DNA from: Siphonodentalium dalli
Taxonomy: Eukaryota; Mollusca; Scaphopoda; Gadilida; Siphonodentaliidae
DNA length: 64,000 bases
Assembly: GCA_032622095.1 (NCBI GenBank)
Contig: CP136063.1
Coordinates: 274,593,426-274,657,425 of the forward strand
Reading direction: 5' to 3'
Both the position numbers and the translations under genes were made by a program. A model generated the notes under the pieces. The model worked only from the letters and a program-made list of their open reading frames with translations. It ran no database searches and was not told where the DNA came from. Within the stretch, counting starts at the first letter, position 1; the number at the start of each line of letters is the position of its first letter. Positions 40,214-50,400 of this stretch are shown piece by piece.

Positions 40214-41043
40214 CTAGCTGATGTGCCCGACTTCGTCCGGGCTATTTAGGGATTTCTTAGTGATCGCCTCCGTCTGGACTAACTATTGCTCGATCGGTAG
40301 CAAAGTAGGCCTACATATCAAATTTGATTCGAATCGGTCGAGGTTCAGAAACATGCCTATATGAGCGTACATGGTCAAGGTCAAGGACATTGTCGTACGT
40401 TAAATTGGACTTGCCCATATTGTTCCCGGGATCAGATTAGGTCCAGAACATGCCTATATGAGCGTATATGAGCGAGGTAACGTTCCGGGACACGACCGCG
40501 CGTGAAATTGGACCCGTCCATATTGTACCCGGGATTAAAGTAGTCCTACATACCAAATTTGAGCCGGATCGGTAAATATCAAGAAACATGTCTGTATGAC
40601 CGATGTCAAGGTCAATGTCAGGGACGCATCGCAAGTGAAATTGGACCCGCCCATATTGTTTCCGGGATCAAAGTAGGCCTATATACAAAATTTGAGTCGG
40701 ATCGATCGAGGTTCAGAAACATGCCTATATGAGCGAATATGAGCGAGCTCAAGGTCAAGGTCAATAACACGTTCCCGGGTGCAATTGGACCAGCCCAAAT
40801 TGTTCCCGGGATCAAAGTAGGCATACATACCAAATTTGAGTGGGATCGGTCAAGGTCCAGAAACATGCCGACATGAGCATATATGAGAGAGGTCAAGGTC
40901 AAGGACGCGATGGCACGTGAACTTTGACCCACCCGTATTGTTCCCGGGATCAAAGTTTGCCTATATATTAAATTTCAGACGGATCGGTCGAGGTCCAGAA
41001 ACATGCCTACATGAGCATATATGAGCGAGGTCAAGGTCAAGGC
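40214..41043 (-). mobile_element. Helitron-like insertion with internal ~138-bp tandem repeats
   Basis: This ~830-bp segment interrupts a satellite A monomer: TTTATATGAAA ends at 40213 and the same monomer resumes with AATGTCGGGAC at about 41044. Read on the minus strand, its 3' end is a GC-rich hairpin (GCCCG and CGGGC arms, 40225-40242), seven bases, then CTAG ending at 40214, followed by T. In the intact monomer the join falls between A and T of GTGATTTC. A hairpin, a terminal CTRR and an A/T target are the Helitron 3' signature; the hairpin is slightly closer to the end than the usual 10-12 bases. The other end does not show a clean TC start and about ten monomer bases are missing there, so it is truncated or decayed. 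No Rep/helicase coding is present; it would be a non-autonomous copy. Confidence 0.5.
40300..41040. repeat. Diverged ~138-bp minisatellite inside the insertion
   Basis: The landmark CAGAAACATGCC or close variants occur near 40346, 40443, 40580, 40714, 40858 and 40996. Spacings are about 97 (a shortened copy), 137, 134, 144 and 138 bp. Each copy has, in order, the ATGCC landmark, TATATGAGCGA, GGTCAAGGTCAAGG, a variable part, TTGGACC, CCATATTGTTCCCGGGATC, AAAGTAGGCCTA, CCAAATTTGAG and GGATCGGTCGAGGT. Copies are clearly diverged, so the minisatellite is old. Extended nuclear-receptor half-site motifs (TCAAGGTCA) recur but are simply part of the repeat. Short open frames on the minus strand across it (40437-40634 and 40618-40953) follow the repeats and are not called. 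Confidence 0.85.
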
Positions 41044-41160
41044 TAATGTCGGGACTAGTGCTGACCTCGTTCTGAAAAGTCTGGGCTCTGTGGGGTGTTA
41101 TTTTAATTACCACTGGTGCGCTGACCACAATGACATATTTATGATGTCGGTGGGTATATA
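41044..41160 (+). repeat. Decayed satellite A remnant beyond the Helitron-like insertion
   Basis: Satellite A landmarks resume in plus orientation: AATGTCGGGACTAGTGCTGAC (41045), TGACCTCGTTCTGAAAAGTC, CTGTGGGGTGTTATTTTAATTA (about 41090), GTGCGCTGACCACAATGACAT (about 41116) and GTCGGTGGGTAT (about 41146). It is clearly more diverged than interior monomers. It continues the monomer interrupted at 40213, so the true right edge of satellite A lies here, not at 40213. Confidence 0.8.
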
Positions 41161-41233
41161 CGATCTGATCGCGATTTACGATCGCGATCGCGGGGCGCGA
41201 TCGCGGTACGCGGTTGGCTAACAGAATCGTACA

Positions 41234-41237
<4 letters not shown>
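41161..41237. other. CpG-rich palindromic linker between the two satellites
   Basis: About 77 bp that belong to neither satellite. The stretch 41161-41212 is built from overlapping GATCGCG and CGCGATCGC motifs, including GCGATCGC more than once, and is strongly CpG-rich and self-complementary. It is followed by GGTTGGCTAACAGAATCG, then the TA microsatellite. No gene or known element is recognised. It could be a remnant of a simple-sequence expansion or of a third repeat family. Confidence 0.75.

Positions 41238-41281
<44 letters not shown>
41238..41281. repeat. (TA)n microsatellite at the satellite B edge
   Basis: Uninterrupted TA dinucleotide run of about 21-22 units directly abutting the first satellite B monomer. 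Satellite B monomers carry GATAGATATATAGATTG at the same phase, so the run is probably an expansion of this internal ATATAT motif in the edge monomer. Confidence 0.95.
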
Positions 41282-41283
<2 letters not shown>

Positions 41284-41879
41284 TTGTAAATAAGTAAACA
41301 TGGTCCGAAGAATTTGTTGCAGATGAACTTTATTTCGCTAGGCCTTTCAACGCTTGTATGCGCGTATCTTCAGGCGATTGTTCACAACGTATGGCATCAG
41401 ACTCTTCAGTGTTTGTACATCGATGAAGAATTTTTTTCCTGGTATTGAACACCACGATATGTTCATGGGCCATCTTGTCGAGGTTTACCTTTTTCTATGG
41501 TGACGTCTCCTCTGTAACGAAGTGACGTTGATCCCATTCGTACTTTGGTAGAGCGTTCCATTTAAGCACAGGTAAAGTTCCTCAATGGAGAAAAAGAGTT
41601 CTGTTCTGTGTGATGATCACTGTTAGCTGGTTTTCGCCGAACTTCTGTCCATGTTTGTCGTACACACATATGAATATATAGACTTAGAAAGAACAGGTGT
41701 GCAGATAGATATACAGATTGTAAATAAGTAAACATGGTCCGAAGAATTTGTTGCAGATGAACTTTATTTCGCTAGGCCTTTCAACGCTTGTATGCGCGTA
41801 TCTTCAGGCGATTGTTCACAACGTATGGCATCAGTCTCTTCAGTGTTTGTACATCGATGAAGAACCTTTTTCCTGGTAT

Positions 41880-44478
41880 TGAACACCACGATATGTTCAT
41901 GGGCCATCTTGTCGAGGTTTACCTTTGGCAATTGTGACGTCTCCTCTGTAGCGAAGTGACATTGCTACCAAATTCGTACTTTGGTAGAGCGTTCCATTTA
42001 AGCACAGGTAAAGTTCCTCAATGGAGAAAAGGAGTTCTCTTCTGTGTGATGATCACTGTTAGCTGGTTTTCGCCGAACTTCTGTCCATGTTTGTCGTACA
42101 CACAGATGAATATATAGACTTAGAAAGAACATGTATGTAGATAGATATATATATTGTAATTAAGTAAACATGGTCCGACGAATTTGTTGCAGATGAACTT
42201 TATTTCGCTAGGCCTTTCAACGGTTGTATGCGCGTATCTTCAGGCGATTGTTCACAACGTATGGCATCAGTCTCTTCAGTGTTTGTACATCGATGAAGAA
42301 CTTTGTTCCTGGTATTGAACACCACGATATGTTCATGGGCCATCTTGTCGAGGTTTACCTTTGGCTATTGTGACGTCTCCTCTGTAGCGAAGTGACGTTG
42401 CTCCCAAATTCGTACTTTGGTAGAGCGTTCCATTTAAGCACAGGTAAATTTCCTCAATGTAAAAATAGAGTTGTCTTTTGTGTGATGATCACTGTTAGCT
42501 GGTTTTTGCCGAACATATGTCCATGTTTGTCGTACAAACAGATGAATATATAGACTTAGAAAGAACATGTGTGCAGATAGATATATAGATTGTAAATAAG
42601 TAAACATGGTCCGAATAATTTGTTGCAGATGAACTTTATTTCGCTAGGCCTTTTAACGCTTGTATGCGCGTATCTTCAAGCGATTGTTCACAACGTATGG
42701 CATCAGTCTCTTCAGTGTTTGTACATCGATGAAGAACTTTTTTCCTGGTATTGAACACCACGATATGTTCATGGGCCATCTTGTCGAGGTTTACCTTTGG
42801 CTATTGTGACGTCTCCTCTGTAGCGAAGTGACGTTGCTCCCAAATTCGTACTTTGGTAGAGCGTTCCATTTAAGCACAGGTAAAGTTCCTCAATGGAAAA
42901 AAAGAGTTCTCCTCTGTATGATGATCACTGTTAGCTGGTTTTCGCCGAACTTCTGTCCATGTTTGTCGTACACACAGATGAATATATAGACTTAGAAATA
43001 ACATGTGTGCAGATAGATATATAGATTGTAAATAAGTAAACATGGTCCGAAGAATTTGTTGCAGATGAACTTTATTTCGCTAGGCTTTTCAACGCTTGTA
43101 TGCGCGTATCTTCAGGCGATTGTTCACAACGTATGGCATCAGTCTCTTCAGTGTTTGTACATCGATGAAGAACTTTTTTCCTGGTATTGAACACCACGAT
43201 ATGTTCATGGGCCATCTTGTCGAGGTTTACCTTTGGCAATTGTGACGTCTCCTCTGTAGCGAAGTGACATTGCTACCAAATTCGTACTTTGGTAGAGCGT
43301 TCCATTTAAGCACAGGTAAAGTTCCTCAATGGAGAAAAGGAGTTCTCTTCTGTGTGATGATCACTGTTAGCTGGTTTTCGCCGAACTTCTGTCCATGTTT
43401 GTCGTACACACAGATGAATATATAGACTTAGAAAGAACATGTATGTAGATAGATATATATATTGTAATTAAGTAAACATGGTCCGACGAATTTGTTGCAG
43501 ATGAACTTTATTTCGCTAGGCCTTTCAACGGTTGTATGCGCGTATCTTCAGGCGATTGTTCACAACGTATGGCATCAGTCTCTTCAGTGTTTGTACATCG
43601 ATGAAGAACTTTGTTCCTGGTATTGAACACCACGATATGTTCATGGGCCATCTTGTCGAGGTTTACCTTTGGCTATTGTGACGTCTCCTCTGTAGCGAAG
43701 TGACGTTGCTCCCAAATTCGTACTTTGGTAGAGCGTTCCATTTAAGCACAGGTAAATTTCCTCAATGTAAAAATAGAGTTGTCTTTTGTGTGATGATCAC
43801 TGTTAGCTGGTTTTTGCCGAACATATGTCCATGTTTGTCGTACAAACAGATGAATATATAGACTTAGAAAGAACATGTGTGCAGATAGATATATAGATTG
43901 TAAATAAGTAAACATGGTCCGAATAATTTGTTGCAGATGAACTTTATTTCGCTAGGCCTTTTAACGCTTGTATGCGCGTATCTTCAAGCGATTGTTCACA
44001 ACGTATGGCATCAGTCTCTTCAGTGTTTGTACATCGATGAAGAACTTTTTTCCTGGTATTGAACACCACGATATGTTCATGGGCCATCTTGTCGAGGTTT
44101 ACCTTTGGCTATTGTGACGTCTCCTCTGTAGCGAAGTGACGTTGCTCCCAAATTCGTACTTTGGTAGAGCGTTCCATTTAAGCACAGGTAAAGTTCCTCA
44201 ATGGAAAAAAAGAGTTCTCCTCTGTATGATGATCACTGTTAGCTGGTTTTCGCCGAACTTCTGTCCATGTTTGTCGTACACACAGATGAATATATAGACT
44301 TAGAAATAACATGTGTGCAGATAGATATATAGATTGTAAATAAGTAAACATGGTCCGAAGAATTTGTTGCAGATGAACTTTATTTCGCTAGGCTTTTCAA
44401 CGCTTGTATGCGCGTATCTTCAGGCGATTGTTCACAACGTATGGCATCAGTCTCTTCAGTGTTTGTACATCGATGAAG
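41880..44478 (+). repeat. Satellite B three-monomer higher-order repeat (1308 bp), two copies
   Basis: The stretch from about 41880 to 43170 recurs at 43188 to 44478 with offset 1308 bp, exactly 3 x 436. Shared marks are GGCAATTGTGACG with GTGACATTGCTACC (41935 and 43243), GTAATTAAGTAAACATGG (42155 and 43463), CAACGGTTGTATG (42218 and 43526), TTTTTGCCGAACATATG (42505 and 43813) and TCTTCAAGCG (42672 and 43980). The copies are almost identical. It lies immediately inside the left edge of the array. Confidence 0.9.
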
Positions 44479-47400
44479 AACTTTTTTCCTGATATTGAAC
44501 ACCACGATATGTTCATGGGCCATCTTGTCGAGGTTTACCTTTGGCTATTGTGACGTCTCCTCTGTAGCGAAGTGACGTTGCTCCCAAATTCGTACTTTGG
44601 TACAGCGTTCCATTTAAGCACAGGTAAAGTTCCTCAATGGAAAGGAAAAAAAGAGATCTCTTTTGTGTGATGATCACTGTTAGCTGGTTTTCGCCGAACT
44701 TATGTCAATGTTTGTCGTACACACAGATGAATATATAGATTTAGAAAGAACATGTGTGCAGATAGATATATAGATTGTAAATAAGTAAACATGGTCCGAA
44801 GAATTTGTTGCAGATGAACTTTATTTCGCTAGGCCTTTCAACGCTTGTATGCGCGTATCTTCAGGCGATTGTTCACAACGTATGGCATCAGTCTCTTCAG
44901 TGTTTTTTCATCGATGAAGAACTTTTTTCCTGGTATTGAACACCACGATATGTCCATGGGCCATCTTGTCGAGGTTTACCTTTGGCTATTGTGACGTCTC
45001 CTCTGTAGCGGGGTGACGTTGCTCCCAAATTCGTACTTTGGTAGAGCGTTCCATTTAAGCACAGGTAAAGTTCCTCAATGGAAAAAAGACTTGTCTTCAT
45101 TGTGAAGGTCACTGTTAGCTGGTTTTCGCCGAACTTCTGTCCATGTTTGTCGTACACACAGGTGAATATATAGACTTAAAAGAACAAGTGTGCCGATAGA
45201 TATTTAGATTGTAAATAAGTAAACATGGTCCGAAGAATTTGTTGCAGATGAACTTTATTTCGCTAGGCCTTTCAACGCTTGTATGCGCGTATCTTCAGGC
45301 GATTGTTCACAACGTATGGCATCAGTCTCTTCAGTGTTTGTACATCGATGAAGAACTTTTTTCCTGGTATTGCACACCACGATATGTTCATGGGCATCTT
45401 GTCGAGGTTTACCTTTGGCTATTGTGACGTCTCCTCTGTAGCGAAGTGACGTTGCTTCCAAATTCGTACTTTGGTAGAGCGTTCCATTTAACCACAGGTA
45501 AAGTTCCTCAATTGAAAAAGAGAGTTATCTTCTGTGTGATGATCACTGTTAGCTGGTTTTCGCCGAACTTCTGTCCATGTTTGTCGTAAACACAGATGAA
45601 TATATAGATTTAGCAAGAACATGTGTGCAGATAGATATATAGATTGTACATAAGTAAACATGGTCCGAATAATTTGTTGCAGATGAACTTTATTTCGCTA
45701 GGCCTTTCAACGCTTGTATGCGCGTATCTTGAGGCGATTGTTCACAACGTATGGCATCAGTCTCTTCAGTGTTTGTACATCGATGAATAACTTTTTTCCT
45801 GGTATTGAACACCACGATATGTTCATGGGCCATCTTGTCGAGGTTTACCTTTGGCTATTGTGACGTCTCCTCTGTAGCGAAGTGACGTTGCTCCCAAATT
45901 CGTACTTTGGTAGAGCGTTCCATTTAAGCACAGGTAAAGTTCCTCAATGGAAAAAAAGAGTTCTCCTCTGTATGATGATCACTGTTAGCTGGTTTTCGCC
46001 GAACTTCTGTCCATGTTTGTCTTACACACAGATGAATATATAGACTTAGAAAGAACATGTGTGCAGATAGATATATAGATTGTAAATAAGTAAACATGGT
46101 CCGAAGAATTTGTTGCAGATGAACTTTATTTCGCTAGGCCTTTCAACGCTTGTATGCGCGTATGTTCAGGCGATTGTTCACAACGTATGGCATCAGTCTC
46201 TTCAGTGTTTGTACATCGATGAAGAACTTTTTTCCTGGTATTGAACACCACGATATGTTCATGGGCCATCTTGTCGAGGTTTACCTTTGGCTATTGTGAC
46301 GTCTCCTCTGTAGCGAAGTGACGTTGCTCCCAAATTCGTACTTTGGTACAGCGTTCCATTTAAGCACAGGTAAAGTTCCTCAATGGAAAGGAAAAAAAGA
46401 GATCTCTTCTGTGTGATGTTCACTGTTAGCTGGTTTTCGCCGAACTTATGTCAATGTTTGTCGTACACACAGATGAATATATAGATTTAGAAAGAACATG
46501 TGTGCAGATAGATATATAGATTGTAAATAAGTAAACATGGTCCGAAGAATTTGTTGCAGATAAACTTTATTTCGCTATGCCTTTCAACGCTTGTATTCGC
46601 GTATCTTCAGGCGATTGTTCACAACGTATGGCATCAGTCTCTTCAGTGTGTGTACATCGATGAAGAACTTTTTTCCTGGTATTGAACACCACGATATGTT
46701 CATGGGCCATCTTGTCGAGGTTTACCTTTGGCTATTGTGACATCTCCTCTGTAGCGAAGTGACGTTGCTCCCAAATTCGTACTTTGGTAGAGCGTTCCAT
46801 TTAAGCACAGGTAAAGTTTCTCAATGGAAAAATAGAGTTGTCTTCTGTGTGATGATCACTGTTAGCTGGTTTTCGCCGAACTTCTGTCCATGTTTGTCGT
46901 ACACACAGATGAATATATAGATATGAAAGAACATGTGTGCAGATAGATATATAGATTGTAAATAAGTAAACATGGTCCGAAGAATTTATTGCAGATGAAC
47001 TTTATTTCGCTAGGCCTTTCAACGCTTGTATGCGCGTATCTTCAGTCGATTGTTCACAACGTATGGCATCAGTCGCTTCAGTGTTTGTACATCGATGAAG
47101 AACTTTTTTCCTGGTAATGAACACCACGATATGTTCATGGGCCATCTTGTCGAGGTTTACCTTTGGCTATTGTGACGTCTCCTCTGTAGCGAAGTGACGT
47201 TGCTCCCAAATTCGTACTTTGGTAGAGCGTTCCATTTAAGCACAGGTAAAGTTCCTCAATTGAAAAAGAGAGTTCTCTTCTGTGTGATGATCACTGTTAG
47301 CTGGTTTTCGCCGAACTTCTGTCCATGTTTGTCGTAAACACAGATGAATATATAGATTTAGCAAGAACATGTGTGCAGATAGATATATAGATTGTACATA

Positions 47401-50400
47401 AGTAAACATGGTCCGAAGAATTTGTTGCAGATGAACTTTATTTCGCTAGGCCTTTCAACGCTTGTATGCGCGTATCTTCAGGCGATTGTTCACAACGTAT
47501 GGCATCAGTCTCTTCAGTGTTTGTACATCGATGAAGAACTTTTTTCCTGGTATTGAACACCACGATATGTTCATGGGCCATCTTGTCGAGGTTTATCTTT
47601 GGCAATTGTGACGTCTCCTCTGTAGCGAAGTGACGTTGCTCCCAAATTCGTACTTTGGTAGAGCGTTCCATTTAAGCACAGGTAAAGTTCCTCAATTGAA
47701 AAAGAGAGTTCTCTTCTGTGTGATGATCACTGTTAGCTGGTTTTCGCCGAACTTCTGTCCATGTTTGTCGTAAACACAGATGAATATATAGATTTAGCAA
47801 GAACATGTGTGCAGATAGATATATAGATTGTACATAAGTAAACATGGTCCGAAGATTTTGTTGCAGATGAACTTTATTTCGCTAGGCCTTTCAACGCTTG
47901 TATGCGCGTATCTTCAGGCGATTGTTCACAACGTATGGCATCAGTCTCTTCAGTGTTTGTACATCGATGAAGAACTTTTTTCCTGGTATTGAACACCACG
48001 ATATGTTCATGGGCCATCTTGTCGAGGTTTATCTTTGGCAATTGTGACGTCTCCTCTGTAGCGAAGTGACGTTGCTTCCAAATTCGTACTTTGGTAGAGC
48101 GTTCCATTTAAGCACAGGTAAAGTTCCTCAATTGAAAAAGAGAGTTCTCTTCTGTGTGATGATCACTGTTAGCTGGTTTTCGCCGAACTTCTATCCATGT
48201 TTGTCGTACACACAGGTGAATATATAGACTTAGAAAGAACATGTGTGTAGATAGATATATAGATTGTAAATAAGTAAACATGGTCCGACGAATTTGTTGC
48301 AGATGAACTTTATTTCGCTAGGCCTTTCAACGCTTGTATGAGCGTATCTTCAGGCGATTGTTCACAACGTATGGCATCAGTCTCTTCAGTGTTTGTACAT
48401 CGATGACGAACTTTTTTCCTGGTATTGAACACCACGATATGTTCATGGGCCATCTTGTCGAGGTTTACCTTTGGCTATTGTGACGTCTCCTCTGTAGCGA
48501 AGTGACGTTGCTCCCAAATTCGTACTTTGGTAGAGCGTTCCATTTAAGCACAGGTAAAGTTCCTCAATGGAAAAAAAGAGTTCTCTTCTGTGTGATGATG
48601 ACTGTTAGCTGGTTTTCGCCGAACTTCTGTCAATGTTTGTCGTACACACAGATGAATATATAGACTTAGAAAGAACATGTGTGCAGATAGATATATAGAT
48701 TGTAAATAACTTAATAAGTAAACATGGTCCGAAGAATTTGTTGCAGATGAACTTTATTTCGCTAGGCCTTTCAACGCTTGTATGCGCGTATCTTCAGGCG
48801 ATTGTTCACAACGTATGGCATCAGTCTCTTCAGTGTTTGTACATCGATGAAGAACTTTTTTCCTTGTATTGAACACCACGATATGTTCATGGGCCATCTT
48901 GTCGAGGTTTACCTTTGGCTATTGTGACGTCTCCTCTGTAGCGGAGTGACGTTGCTCCCAAATTCGTACTTTGGTACAGCGTTCCATTTAAGCACAGGTA
49001 AAGTTCCTCAATTGAAAAAAGAGTTGTGTTCTGTGTGATGATCACTGTTAGCTGGTTTTCGCCGAACTTCTGTCCATGTTTGTCGTACACACAGGTGAAT
49101 ATATAGACTTAGAAAGAACATGTGTGCAGATAGATATATAGATTGTAAATAAGTAAACATGGTCCGAAGAATTTATTGCAGATGAACTTTATTTCGCTAG
49201 GCCTTTCAACGCTTGTATGCGCGTATCTTCAGGCGATTGTTCACAACGTATGGCATCAGTCTCTTCAGTGTTTGTACATCGATGAAGAACTTTTTTCCTG
49301 GTATTGAACACCACGATATGTTCATGGGCCATCTTGTCGAGGTTTACCTTTGGCTATTGTGACGTCTCCTCTGTAGCGAAGTGACGTTGCTTCCAAATTC
49401 GTACTTTGGTAGAGCGTTCCATTTAAGCACAGGTAAAGTTCCTCAATGGAAAAAAAGAGTTCTCTTCTGTGTGATCATCACTGTTAGCTGGTTTTCGCCG
49501 AACTTCTGTCCATGTTTGTCGTACACACAAATGAATATATAGACTTAGAAAGAACATGTGTGCAGATAGATATTTAGATTGTAAATAAGTAAACATGGTC
49601 CGAAGAATTTGTTGCAGATGAACTTTATTTCGCTAGGCCTTTCAACGCTTGTATGCGCGTATCTTCAGGCGATTGTTCACAACGTATGAAATCAGTCTCT
49701 TCAGTGTTTGTACATCGATGAAGAACTTTTTTCATGGTATTGAACACCACGACATGTTCATGGGCCATCTTGTCGAGGTTTACCTTTGGCTATTGTGACG
49801 TCTCCTCTGTAGCGAAGTGACGTTGCTCCCAAATTCGTACTTTGGTAGAGCGTTCCATTTAAGCACAGGTAAAGTTCCTCAATGGAAAAAAGAGTTCTCC
49901 TCTGTATGATGATCACTGTTAGCTGGTTTTCGCCGAACTTTTGTCCATGTCTGTCGTACACACAGATGAATATATAGACTTTGAAAGAACATGTGTGCAG
50001 ATAGATATATAGATTGTAAATAAGAAAACATGGTCCGAAGAATTTGTTGCAGATAAACTTTATTTCGCTATGCCTTTCAACGCTTGTATTCGCGTATCTT
50101 CAGGCGATTGTTCACAACGTATGGCATCAGTCTCTTCAGTGTGTGTACATCGATGAAGAACTTTTTTCCTGGTATTGAACACCACGATATGTTCATGGGC
50201 CATCTTGTCGAGGTTTACCTTTGGCTATTGTGACATCTCCTATGTAGCGAAGTGACGTTGCTCCCAAATACGTACTTTGGTAGAGCGTTCCATTTAGGCA
50301 CAGGTAAAGTTTCTCAATGGAAAAAAATAGTTGTCTTCTGTGTGATGATCACTGTTAGCTGGTTTTCGCCGAACTTCTGTCCATGTTTGTCGTACACACA

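Noticed and set aside
40437-40953. Two minus-strand frames of 65 and 111 residues in the Helitron-like segment
   Set aside because: They contain the ~138-bp repeat two or three times in translated form and have no Rep, helicase or other motif.
41178-41207. GCGATCGC motifs as a sign of cyanobacterial DNA (HIP1)
   Set aside because: They occur only in one ~50-bp palindromic stretch between eukaryotic-type satellites, so local simple-sequence origin is more likely.
41021-41221. 66-residue plus-strand frame across the insertion edge
   Set aside because: It spans minisatellite, decayed satellite A and the CpG-rich linker, three unrelated pieces, so it cannot be an old gene.
44897-45157. 86-residue minus-strand frame repeated through satellite B as a protein-coding repeat
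   Set aside because: The monomer length is not a multiple of three, the frame is broken in most monomers by the variable A-run, and the product is not recognised. It may at most reflect a former retroelement 3' end.
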